A DNA stretch of 64,000 bases from Apium graveolens (lineage: Eukaryota > Streptophyta > Magnoliopsida > Apiales > Apiaceae): positions 81,395-145,394 of the forward strand of contig NW_027417544.1 of assembly GCF_009905375.1 (NCBI RefSeq), in the 5' to 3' direction. The stretch's first letter is position 1, and each line of letters begins with the position of its first letter. Of this stretch, positions 1-10,776 are shown piece by piece. The position numbers and the translations under genes are program-made. The notes under the pieces were generated by a model. That model was not told the DNA's origin. It ran no database searches and saw only the letters and a program-made list of their open reading frames with translations.

Positions 1-1246
1 TAAAATAATACACAACATTAATAAATGAATAAGAAAATATTTCATATACTAAATATTTCATACACCTAGTATTTTACAAAAAATATAAATTTAAACAATT
101 CGATAAAAATAATGAACAATTATCCAATATCCAATTTAAAGTCCAATTATATAACAACTAAATCGACTAATTATTATTGAATCAATATATGTAAATAAGG
201 TACTTAATATTAATAAATGATATATAAAAATACATTATATTTAGTGTTAAATATAAACGGTAAAAAATTTGAAAAACTCGTTTGATTCGATCTTAAGAAA
301 GTCATATTTAAAAAGGCCCGAAGCTGCCTCAAGATCTATTTTATTATAAAACTTTGCTTCTCTCCTAAAGAGAAAAAACTTGGATTTACACAAATTTGGA
401 ATTTTAAAAATATCGAAATAATTTTTTTGATAGTTTTATTTGTCATCCAATTTTTTACACTAAAATATTTTGGGATAAAATTCTAAATGGGAAAAAATTC
501 TGCACATCTTTAATATATTTTAAGAAAATTTAACAAATGTACATTATTTTTTGAAGAAATGAAACGTAATAAAATTAATTTTTTTACATATATCTAATTC
601 GGACGTGCTCTAATTTGAGCCATTCTTGGCCCTCAAAATTTTGTATAAAATCCAAATTCAATAGTTTTTTAGAAAAATTGATTCGATCCAAATTCTAAAT
701 ATGTAAATTAATAAAGCCACCCTTAACACTATTTAATTTAACTTTATTTAAATTATTTAATATTTATCTTTTAAGTTTAAATGAACATTTATCTTTTTTA
801 GTTGAAATAAAGTAGTTAATTAAATTATAATTATTATGTTCCTACTATGGCTTATTGGCTTTCTATTCTACCAAAAATTTATTTTTGTTTGCTAATAGAA
901 CCTATAATATTTCTCACTTTGTAAGTCAAGAGTTATTATTGCTATTTAAGAAAGCAAAATAACTTCTAATTGGATTTATCTTCTTGTACCTAGATAATCC
1001 ATCAAGAAACTAACAATTCATGTTTTCAATATAATTGGTCAGACCAAAATTCAAGACTTGTTCCACTAAAACCAAGTCCTAACAACACTTTAAATACTCA
1101 CTTAAATTTGATAAAATTTACATAAAAATAAGTCAATAAAGAAACATGCAAATCAATACAAGAAGCAGTGTTTAAGATATAGTAAGTCTACTATAGACCA
1201 CCCTACATGAAGCATGTTTTTTACATAGTATTTAGCATAAAATGAT
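1..1246. other. AT-rich spacer (block A and start of B)
   Basis: No coding sequence was recognised. Block A runs to about 930 and block B begins near the GTTATTATTGCTATTTAAG string. The same sequence recurs near 16,000, 21,200, 26,370, 30,660, 41,000, 41,770, 54,600 and 59,640. It lies downstream of the 3' end of the minus-strand AGT1 fragment and may include its former 3' flank. Confidence 0.6.
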
Positions 1247-2390
1247 TTAGAAATAGTAATAGTTGCTGGAATCACTAATGGGGAATTCAGAGGATGGAAT
1301 CAATGGCATGTTGTTCTCCAAGTATGCAAGAGCAGCAGCAACCCCACTTCCAGGTTGTACCAAGGAACCAACATCCTTAAGAATCATCTCCATACCAGTA
1401 AGACAACCTATCACTTGCAAATACAAAAAACACCGGTAAGTTTATAGTAGAATATTTATAAATATTTCATTGTTTTTCGAAATGGTTACTAAGAGGTAAA
1501 TAGAGAGAAAATATTTATAACTTGTCTCGTTTATGAGTGATTGTGTGGTCTTAGTAAAAAGAAGTAGGATACAAGGTTATGGCTCATATTATGAATTTTG
1601 ACATAGTTTTTTTAAAGCTTCTCAAAGAGAATTGAGAAACTAACATATTTTACTATTAATCTTGTCTCTGGTCAATATGTAGATGCAACAAAATCTATAA
1701 CATTGAATATAAGAAATGACAATATACCTCATTTAGATTTCTCACATGATCTATCCTCTAATCCTTTCATGCTACTTTATTAAGTCCAAGCCATAAGATC
1801 CAGTTGTATCATTCTATGCCCTTCTAATAACTTCTCAACTATCAATGTACGCACCTACCATAACCACAGTAATAATATGACTAATATGACTAAACCGTTC
1901 ATCTTTCTCAGTGCAGTTTTTCAGCCCCGAGGCTTCCACAACAAACCTGTGATATGAACATATAGTCACACAATATCCAAAAATGTAAAACAGAGATAAG
2001 CACAGAATAATCCGATTCTTAAAATTCTGTAAGCAATTAGATGATGAAATAAAAATTGACTACAATTAAAATCATTGCACTTGTAATTCTTAAATCATGT
2101 ATAAACTAAACTGGTTTGTAATATTTACATTGTATCTACAAATAATGGTTTCAACATGTTTCTACTTTCTATGCATCTCACAAAGAATACATAATCAAAC
2201 AAAAAATATTTTCAGTGTTTTGCTTAAGCTACATATAAGAATAAAGCATTTAACTTGTTGTTGCAAGGGGAGTGTGCCTTGCTATTATGTTATCAAGTCT
2301 TTCCTCGAATATTAGATCAAGTGATGTGAGACCAGATAAAAGTTGAATGGAGCTAGTACAAAATCTTGTGTTCAATTTGTTTCACCTATT
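1247..2390 (-). pseudogene. AGT1: Serine-glyoxylate aminotransferase (AGT1) fragment, copy 1
   Basis: The intact enzyme is a PLP-dependent photorespiratory aminotransferase of peroxisomes that uses serine and glyoxylate. Only its C-terminal part is present, on the minus strand, as three exon-like blocks. The first, about 2,255-2,390, reads like the SIQLLYGLRAALDLIFEE region. The second, 1,728-1,946, contains VEAWGLKNCT and, after a frameshift, LGLNKVA and NLNE. The third, 1,247-1,420, contains GMEMILKDVG and GSGVAAALAYL and ends near PLIPSS. A GT donor follows NLNE, exactly where the next exon continues the protein. Conserved Trp in the RAW motif is TAG, a TGA lies seven codons upstream of it, and the C-terminal SRI peroxisomal signal is gone. 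The catalytic lysine region is not included. Identification is from memory of the plant AGT1 sequence; the match is long and collinear. Confidence 0.85.
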
Positions 2391-3339
2391 TGGCTCTCAT
2401 TACATAAGCAACTCATGACTTCTTGTTTATATATAAAAATATTATATAAGACTCTGTGTTAGGAGGGTTAGGACGGTAAGATATATTTCAACATATAAAG
2501 TGAATTCAATAATTATTGTAGTTTGCTACAATCAAGAATATATGGTCACATTTTGTGTAATACAACTTATGTATTATAGCCACTATCAGATATTGTGGCT
2601 TATCAATTTTTGCACATAAAATTATATAATAACACTATGTTAAATCGTAGAAATATATAAAAACACTTTCCAAGATAATCAAAAATTAATAACTTTCCGT
2701 TCTTTGAGAACAACTTTGTCATCAATATCACCAACACCAAGAAAATGCTTGATGTACCAATGGATCATCATTCTTTGGAGCAGACCTTGACGCTTAATGA
2801 TATATAATGATATCGATACATGGTAAGGTTTTCTCCAAAAACTTTATCAAAATATCCACAATTTATTTAAGTTCCTCTTTAACAGAATGGTAATGTGCGA
2901 TATGATAGCTGAGTAATGGTATTTGATTTCTTAAACCTTAAATCTAATAAACATGGTTAACAATATGGAAATTAAAATTAATTTAAATTTAAAATAAATA
3001 AGAAAATAGTAGAGATGATAGAAATATTACAATTTTTCTCGTATTCTAGTGGACTATAGAGTGTTATATACATGTATATCTCAGTACATGGAGGCTCTAA
3101 TTTTTTATAATGTAGTACTTTGCAATGGAGAAATTTGATCAAAATTAAAGAGTGGTTATCAATTAGAGAGACACATTGTGTTCAATTTAGTTTTACTTAC
3201 ACATATTTCTCAATAAATCAATTCTATGTTAAAATCCTTTTTAACCATATAATTAACAAATTGAGTTCTAGTGGCGGATAGTTGAATCTCGTACATGGTA
3301 AAAATGAGAAAATAAAGTGTACCAAAGTTTTTTAAGTTG
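2391..3339. other. Spacer upstream of the AGT1 fragment
   Basis: This is AT-rich with no recognised gene. The part at about 2,690-2,780 is well conserved in every unit; on the minus strand it can be read as HWYIKHFLGVGDIDD, but I do not recognise it. The short-unit deletion junction corresponds to about 2,955 here. Confidence 0.5.
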
Positions 3340-3840
3340 TAAAAGAGAACTTTAATCGTTATATCAATAAATATCCATTCCAACCTATCTTATGCCTTAA
3401 AATATCAATTCTTAACCCAGCCACACCCTTTTTTCCCTTGTGACTTCAAAGAAATCATTGTATTATGAGATAATAGCCTCCCTTCATTAAAAGCACTCTG
3501 TTTGTTAGACACTGTCTAGATTAAACATAGTTTGAACTTATTCACCACCACCTTCGACAGTATGCGCATCACAACATTATAAAAATAGATAGGTCGAAGA
3601 TCTTCCATATGTTTCAGTTGTTTAACCTTTGGAATAAGACATACAAGCCTATGATTTAGTTCCCTAGGCCCATGTCGTGTATCAAATAAAATCTGACAAA
3701 ATAGAACAACATATCTTTTAAAAATATTTCAATACGTTTGAAAAATGCTGGGTTCGACCCATGTGGATCTAGTGAGTTGTATTGATGCATGAACAAGACT
3801 ACATTCTTAACTTCCTCCTCCCTAATAGGTACTATGACCT
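3340..3840 (-). mobile_element. LINE (L1-type) reverse transcriptase fragment, copy 1
   Basis: The minus strand carries reverse-transcriptase motifs of plant L1-type non-LTR elements in the right order. An upstream segment resembles REEEVK...NPAFF. After a frameshift come LIPKVK and DLRPI, then VVMRILSKVVVNKFK and QSAF followed by EGRLLSHN. A further piece near 3,360-3,420 resembles the KIDISKAYDRLEW block in two frames. An in-frame TAG precedes QSAF and several frameshifts are present, so it is dead. No endonuclease domain, 3' end or poly-A tail was found. It sits between the AGT1 fragment and the Enhancer-of-zeste-like fragment, on the same strand as both. Confidence 0.85.
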
Positions 3841-4103
3841 AGTGATAGTGAAATAATAATTAAAAAAAGTTTGCAAAAAGGGTAAAATTTGACACGACCT
3901 TAATCGAATAACCATATATCAAAGAAAACGGTAAAATTTGACAAAAATTTAAACAACTTACCCTAGCAGAAACAAAACCATGTAAAGCCATAGGAAAAAA
4001 CATATGTGTGTGTACTATCCAACTAAATCATAGTGGAAGACATATAGATGTGGAGGCCATAACAAGGAATATCAGATATACATGTCCCATAATTACAATA
4101 TAC

Positions 4104-4638
4104 CTGTTTGTCTTGTCATGGTTTCGGTACATTTATTTATAACTATGAGCCAAAGCCAAAGTGACCAAATCAAGATGTTCCTCCAGACTCTGATATTTTA
4201 CCTTGAGCAGAAGATTCTTTTTTGATGATTCGATTTTATCCATATTTGTGGAGAAACGACCCTACAAAGAGAAAGTCAGGTACCAAGATTTGTAAATAAC
4301 AATCTGAGAATCTCATATTGAAATTTAATTTAATTCCTTATCACCAAATGATAAGGAGTTGTCAAAAAAGAGCACACAATGTTTTACCTATCCAAGGGAA
4401 TCCATGTTATAAAAGATGGCAACCTTTCCACTTTTGCTAACTTGATACATTTCCCTGTAGTAGGTAGCAAGGTCATAGTTGCAGATCAATGTCCTCCACC
4501 AATACTATAGATGTCATTTTCTTCGTTATTTGTATTAGTAACATATCGCCTCTCCGTCCTTGAACTATTCTTGTTATCGACACTTGTGGTATCTCTTCTT
4601 TCAAGACATTCGTTCTCACTTCCCGTAGCTCGGGTCAT
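4104..4638 (-). pseudogene. Enhancer-of-zeste-like (CLF/SWN) gene fragment, copy 1
   Basis: Two exon-like blocks lie on the minus strand. Block a (4,388-4,638) opens with ATG and ends in VERLPSFITWIPLDR directly before a GTAAAAC donor. That ending resembles the KLPxVERLPPYTTWIFLDR segment in the N-terminal part of plant E(z) histone H3K27 methyltransferases. Block b (4,104-4,261) begins after a TTTGTAG acceptor and ends at a GACAAACAG/GTATATT donor; I could not match it to E(z). Copy 1 has an in-frame TGA after GGH in block a. No SET domain is present. The E(z) assignment rests on about 20 residues and could be wrong; a different host gene with intron-exon structure is the alternative. Confidence 0.45.
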
Positions 4639-5504
4639 CTTCTCACAATTTTCTTTTATCTTTTTCTAAAATGAAACTAGTAAAAAAAATTATAAGATGT
4701 GAATTATAATAACACTTGATTAATTGATTATTAATAAACAATTATATAAATACCTTTATATGACCTAGGCGATTTGACACAAGCTTTTTATTTAACGAGT
4801 CAATATATAATAAAACATCTAAAAGTATTGAATTTCTTCTTTGTAGTACTTCATTCTATAAAGATTAACAAACTATTAGAACATGGAGCAAACAAAAAGT
4901 CCAAAATACAAATTCTACTTTTACAACGACAAGTGATACCTTACAATTTCATACCACTGTCATTCCAAACAAATCCCATTACAACTCAGAACTGATAATA
5001 AGACACGATTGACAGATAAATATAACTTAATAAAAAAACCCTAATTAACATATAGTGTAACATCCATAAAAGATCCCAAACACAAAATAACATAGAAACG
5101 CGAAAGCAAGGAGGTAAATTAAACAATAATTAACAATAATCGACCAAATTTAATCTTCTCCTAAATTAAATTTAGTGAATTGAAAGAACTTTAGGAAAGA
5201 TGATTTGGGGAAAAAATACATTCCGTTCAAGGTTTAATCTTTTCCGAGATTTAACCTTCTTGGAGCTTTAGTCTTTACAAAGATTTAATATTCAGTGTTT
5301 GAGAGAAATATTTCAGCAAAGATTTAATCTTTCGTCGCAGTGGAGATTGTTTGATAGTCTGTGTTTTTTTATTTATTTAATAGACAGCCGGGAAAACAAT
5401 TTCAGCAAGCCCGCTCACAAGTTTTGAACAAGACCGCCTAACTTTTGGGCCCAAATCTCTGATCTACTATAACGATTATATAATGTATTGCAATAATATG
5501 TATT
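4639..5504. other. AT-rich spacer between E(z)-like fragment and solo LTR
   Basis: No gene was recognised. It contains repeated AAGATTTAATCTT-like strings at about 5,240-5,330 and a TGGAGATTGTTTGATAG string near 5,341. The part nearest 4,638 may be 5' flank or an intron of the E(z)-like fragment. Confidence 0.45.
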
Positions 5505-6465
5505 TGTAACGACCTCAAAATTTTGGTGATTCAATTGTAATATTTTTAAAATCCCTTGCAATAGACATGAAATCACCTTTCACCAGCAACGTTTTTTGGA
5601 TGGTTTTAAAAATCTTGTTGCGAATGCAATTCTATGGTATAGTGAACTAAACCTTGTATAACCATTATTCATCTAATTCCTGATTCTCCTACAGGCTGGA
5701 AGTTATTCCTCATACATACCCTGATATACTCTGGTGATATTTATGAATTACTTTATGCCCCGAAATAAATGTTTTATTAATGTTAATTATGATTCTATTT
5801 TATTGAATTATAATATTTATCATGTTGAATTGTTATAGAATTGGATAGGTTTCTAAATATGGAACAGATTCGTGGTCAGACCAGATTGGTGGTCATATTA
5901 GGTCAATGTGTGCCTTGAATCCAGTATAGAGAACAGAGCTGTGTGCCTTAATCGGGTTAGTGTGTCACTGATCAGCAGCCTAACCTTGGTTTAAAACTTA
6001 AAAATGAATATTCAATTCTAATAGTTGCTTAACAAGGAACTAGATTCCTATGAATCATTTCAATTGATCATTGTTAACACCGGGTTATTATTATTATAAC
6101 TTGCTGAGCTAGTTAGCTAACCCTTGTGAATCTATTTAAGTCATTCTATAGTTAAAATGGAAATTATTGGTAACGACGATCCCCAGTCCAGTATGCGATC
6201 TAGGATTCCCGGTTGAGTTGGATCGAGCTAGTTTGAGTTATGCAAGTTTGTAAGAATGATTTCATTTTCAGTTGTAAGTTAAACTAGTTAGGATTTGGTA
6301 TGACGTAATAAAAGTCAAGGTTGTGGTTGGTTTCTCATACTTTAACCTATAGTGATCCGTGGTTGCGTAAATAAGGGTAATTGCATATAATATTTCATAT
6401 ACAGGTTTATATAATATGTGTGTTGTGAACCCCAAACTTCTGATCCGGGTTTGGAAGGCGTCACA
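5505..6465 (+). mobile_element. Ty3/gypsy-like solo LTR, copy 1
   Basis: A stretch of 961 bp starts TGTAACGACCTC and ends GGCGTCACA. This TGTAAC-start, GNGTCACA/GTTACA-end form is typical of plant Ty3/gypsy LTRs of the Tekay/Del kind. So is the internal CTTGCTGAGCTAGTTAGCTAACCC at about 6,101. No polyprotein, primer-binding site or second LTR adjoins it. The five bases on each side (GTATT and ACCAC) do not match, so no target-site duplication is seen. The same LTR occupies the same place in L2 and L3, so it was there before the units were duplicated. Confidence 0.7.
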
Positions 6466-6560
6466 ACCACCATCTCTGAAGCTAAATCAACTACTAATAT
6501 TACCTAATATACAACCAGTACTACCACTAAAGTTACCAACAATGCTACTATAATTTGCCA

Positions 6561-6855
6561 CTACTAAGACTAACCAATATAACATCAATGCTACCACCTG
6601 TAATACCATAATTAAACTGGCCATAAATGGAACGGCTTAAGCTAGCACGAACTTCAACACTAACACCAATAATACCACCACTAAGCTACCAATACGACCA
6701 CTAAGCTACCACCAATGCCACCACCAATGCCACCACCAATGCCACTACTAAGACTAACTAATATAACATCAAAGCTACCACCTGTAATACCATAATTAAA
6801 CTGGCCATAAATGGAACTGCTTAAGCTTGCACGAACTTGAACACCAACACCAATA
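6561..6855. repeat. Internal direct duplication and 9-bp minisatellite in the Gly-rich region
   Basis: The segment starting ACTACTAAGACTAAC at 6,561 recurs at 6,744 for about 110 bp. Between them lies a run of ACCAATGCC-type 9-bp repeats, at about 6,705-6,745. L3 shows the same arrangement near 47,940 and 48,123; in L2 the first copy is much decayed. Confidence 0.75.
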
Positions 6856-7780
6856 ATACCACCACCAATTCTCCTGCAAAGATTACCGCTTTCAATGCCA
6901 CCAATTGCCCTAATAAGAGCACCAGGACCAATGACACCATCAATGCCAGCAAATCCACTACTAATATTATCATTTCTGGTACCACCAATGTAACCACTAA
7001 AGATGCTAGCCTTGCTGCCACCAATCCCACTTTTAAAACTACCCAATATACCACCAATGCTACCACCACTTATGCCATTATTAAAGTTACCACCAATGAT
7101 ACTCCTTAAGTTAGCACGAACTTCACCACCAACAATCCCACCACCAATTCCACTCCGAAGATTACGACTACTAGTGCCACCAATTGGACTAGTAAAATTA
7201 CCATCACCAGTGACACCGCCAAAAATATTACTACTGGATTAAAGAAAAACCATAACTCTATAGTTTTCAATTAGTTACGGATCTATAGAAGTTACTAAGC
7301 ACCGGGTTCTAGTGAGGCTGAAAATGGTGACCCTACCTATTCATGTATTGAAAATATAAGTTCTTTCAACACTAAAAAATTTCCCAAACAAAGCCTACAT
7401 ATCTATCAAGTAAGAAATCTCATTTTCAACCATGTGTGTTGTGAAATGAAGTTAAAAAGTGATGGGGCTTCGTGAGATGGTAAACTCCGAATATAAGTAA
7501 ACTTCGTGTTTTATTAGGTCAACAGAGAGTAATTTAGAGTTTTTTGTCATATATACATTAGAAAAAAAAACACATCCCACATAGATCCACTTGCACTATC
7601 TGCATTTATATTAATAATATATATTGGCATGGTAAAAGTTAAAGAATAACAAAGAAACCTTACACGGTATATTGATGAAGAGAAACGGATGGCACTTGGA
7701 GCATTTTCTTCATTGTTTTCAGAAGTTGTTGCAAGTAGCAAGAAAAATATAATTCCTGTGAAAATGACTCTAAAGTAAGG
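6681..7780 (-). pseudogene. Glycine-rich secreted-protein-like gene fragment, copy 1
   Basis: A minus-strand reading frame of about 186 codons (about 7,240 down to 6,681) is built of GG-I/S repeats, for example ISGGSIGGILGSFKSGIGGS. It starts just after a CTTTAATCCAG acceptor-like site and ends in GIGGGIGGGIGGSLVVVLVA. Upstream, at 7,665-7,780, an exon-like block reads FTGIIFFLLLATTSENNEE, a likely signal-peptide core. It runs into a GTAAGG donor at about 7,659-7,664. No start codon remains in that frame. Together they look like a two-exon gene for a secreted glycine-rich (cell-wall-type) protein. The reading phase across the putative intron does not fit cleanly, and the family is not identified. 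The plus-strand proline- and threonine-rich frames here are only its complement. Confidence 0.5.
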
Positions 7781-10252
7781 TCATACATACACATAAAATA
7801 AATTTAATAGTATAATTCAACAAATATGAACATAAAATATAAATAATGCCTGGGCTTATGTTCTATAAATTTTCATTTTTTTCATATATCATGTATTTGA
7901 GTATTTATGATGAACAAAAAAAATTAATAGAAATGTAACTGATTTTTTTTCTAACCTTGACATATAATCTTGAAAGGATAATTCTTGACATAGAGGTCAT
8001 GTAAAAACAAATACAAGTGACATTCCATGTAAATCTACATACATATATACATGGAAAATGGGATACTTATTTTCGTGTTTGATTTCTACCAAAAGTTTAT
8101 GCAAATAACACATATGAAAAGAAAATGAAGAAACAGGGAAATATAAATTATTACCTTAACTTTGTTAAACAACATCAATTCATGATAACCTGTAAACCTT
8201 ATCCACTTAGTCCTCCACCAATTCATTTGATTAGTCCTCCACCAATTCATTTGGAGATGTGTTTAACCTTAGAGCACCAAAACACTCTTTCATAGAAAAT
8301 ACAAATAACTCCAAAACAGTATTATGGCATATTTGATGGCCATGTACAAATTCATTTTGTTTGTAAGGGCGGCGGGCTTGTGCTGATATTAGGGTTTTAC
8401 CTACCTTTTTAATATTCTATATTTTGCAGGCCCAATTATATATCATGGGTTTCAATGGGCCCAATTTTGTTTAAATTATTTTTTATCTTAGTATTAATTT
8501 CTTATTACAAATTAAAAAATTTTCTTTTTATAAAAATATAATTTAACAAAGTCTGCTCCATGTATTATACAAACTAATTGGGTGTTGATTTACAACCATA
8601 AGTAAACATGCATTACTCTAATTTATTTTGTATTGTAAATAAAATGAGATTCTATAAATTAAGTGGTAAGAATTTTATAAAAAACTTAACTAAAAATGAT
8701 ATTTTCTCGGAAATTTAAAATTTTATTTAGTGAAATTATATATAAATTCCCTACTGACCTCAACTAACAATAATATATGTACTACTACAACCCTAACTAA
8801 GAATAATAGAAGTACTACTATCATACATTCAAGTCTTAAAAACCTCTCAAAATAATTCAGATATTATTGGTCATGTAAAAATTAATATTACCATAACAAC
8901 ATTTAATCAAATTAAATTTCTAGAGGTATAAGATATATTCCAAATTTTTGACAAACAAGTTATACGTATGGGAAAAATGATACAATTTTAAAAATATTTA
9001 CTAATTACTATCTTTATTTAAACATAGGAATTAAAATGAATGATAATATGATTGTTGATTTTTATTCTACTCTTAGTCAATTTGATTTGAACAAGTAAAA
9101 TGACAATATATTGTGGGTAACACTATATATACCATATTCATTCACCGGTTGATTGGGAAAAATCTAAATTGGGAAGAAATTGAATGAGAAATGCAGCTGA
9201 TAGTGTCTAAGTACATAAGTTGTTTGACTTACCCATATGTACTTTGACATAATTATAATGAATATTTTTAATATTTTCAATTCTAATGAAAATTTATTAT
9301 TTAAAACAATGCTTATATTTATAAACTTGTTTTGTAACTCAAAATTTTTAATAGACAAGTTTTCCAACAAATTTTGGGTTTTTTTACAAGGTGGGTATGA
9401 AATGCAAAGAGAACATTATTTTGTCAAATATGTACCAAAATATAATTCCATTATTTTTTTAAGATGAATAAAGAGGATACGTACAAAAATTACTTCTAGA
9501 ATTTCCTTCTTTGAATAAAATTATTAATATTAAACTTTAATTCAAAAAAAAATATTATTTTAAAAAGATATGTAAAATTATTAATTTTACATGAACGAAG
9601 TTCAAAAAACATGTATTATGGGATGAAGTATATTCTACTAAGTTTGGCCTAAGATTTTATGTAATTCATCATTTATATTGACTTTGGTATGAAATGACTA
9701 TTATGGCCCAATAAGCATTTTTTTTATATAACAAATAGTAGAAAATGACTACTTAAATTTCATACCAACTTTGTAATTTTTTAGTTATGATTTGAATCTA
9801 CCGATATATTAGTGTTAGAAAATATTTTTCTTAAAAAAAATATTTTAATAATCATGCAAAGTAATGATTTAAGCAGAAAATTATAAGTTTCTAACTTCAG
9901 TTGAGAAAATTTTATAATGAAAATATGTTTTCGACAAATAATTAATACTTACAAAAATATATTAAAATTATTTAAATGTCATTTACATTACTTATATTTT
10001 GTACTCACCATTTTTTATAGTTCTTTGAGTAATTTTAATCCAAATTAGTTATTTGAATAAACATTTCTTGCAAATATTTTAAGAAAATATAAGAAAATAA
10101 TAAGATCACCAAATTCCAAGAAAAAATATTAAAAAAGGAGATCAAAATTTAAATTCAAAGTTTATCAAATCCCAGAACATACCTCAATTTGTGCCCAAAG
10201 GCGGAACCTACCCATGTGGTAGGAATTGAGTTCTGATTTCCTGAAAATTAAA
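7781..10252. other. AT-rich non-coding stretch of block C
   Basis: No gene was recognised over 2.4 kb. Visible items are a 24-bp tandem duplication of TTAGTCCTCCACCAATTCAT at 8,209-8,253 (single in L2 at about 36,859) and a GGGCCCAATT string near 8,456. Long A/T runs fill the rest. The sequence is conserved in L2 and partly in L3 and the 52.5-kb tail. Confidence 0.55.
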
Positions 10253-10776
10253 AAATGGTTTATAAAACTTCAAAAAAAATGGTGTCAAAAGTTGATGATA
10301 TTAGTAAATAACTATCACATTTTTTCCATTAGTATTTCATATGAGAGTTTAACAAAAATGACCTCATCACTATTTATTGATGAATACTTCTCATCAATAT
10401 TGTTCGTATTAGTATTTTTTTGATATTATAGCATATGTATTAGGATTCCTTATTGATTTTATCTTTATATTGATTGGGTAAGTGTGCAGTATAGAAGCAA
10501 AAATTAGGTTAACACTAGTAGGTTAACACTTGTGCATTTATTTTATCATAGGCATAACCTACAAGCTCTCAAGATATTTGCTCATGTACAGCTAGGGAAT
10601 TTTGTAATAAGTTTTTATTCAATAATGTAAAAACTATTCTTCATTATTGAGTACATAATTGGATTTGATTGTTGTAATTATATTGACCCCCTCTATAGGT
10701 AATTAAAGGCCTAAAAATTGATATCAAAGCTTGGTGTTTATATAAAATCACTTTAAGATCGAGAAAATAATTATTA
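10253..10776 (+). promoter_or_regulatory. Retroelement leader (block D), copy 1: TATA-like box and PBS
   Basis: A TATA-like TATAGAAG lies at 10,490-10,497. A primer-binding-site-like TGATATCAAAGC lies at 10,719-10,730 and matches 10 of 12 bases of the plant initiator-Met PBS TGGTATCAGAGC. The gag ATG follows 46 bases later. This is the order expected at the end of a Ty1/copia 5' LTR. No LTR start and no second LTR could be defined. Confidence 0.6.

Noticed and set aside
3745..3765. GGGTTCGACCC string resembling a tRNA T-arm (also near 32,502 and 45,528)
   Set aside because: No acceptor stem, D-arm or anticodon arm fits around it. It falls inside the LINE reverse-transcriptase fragment and is explained by that coding sequence.
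5335..5400. TGGAGATTGTTTGATAG resembling the polypurine tract and LTR start of a copia element (also near 34,091 and 46,751)
   Set aside because: The sequence after it does not match block D or any other LTR in the window, and the similarity is short.
6837..7242. Plus-strand Thr/Asn- and Pro/Leu-rich frames
   Set aside because: They are the complement of the minus-strand glycine-rich repeats. The minus strand has the signal-peptide-like block and splice-like sites.
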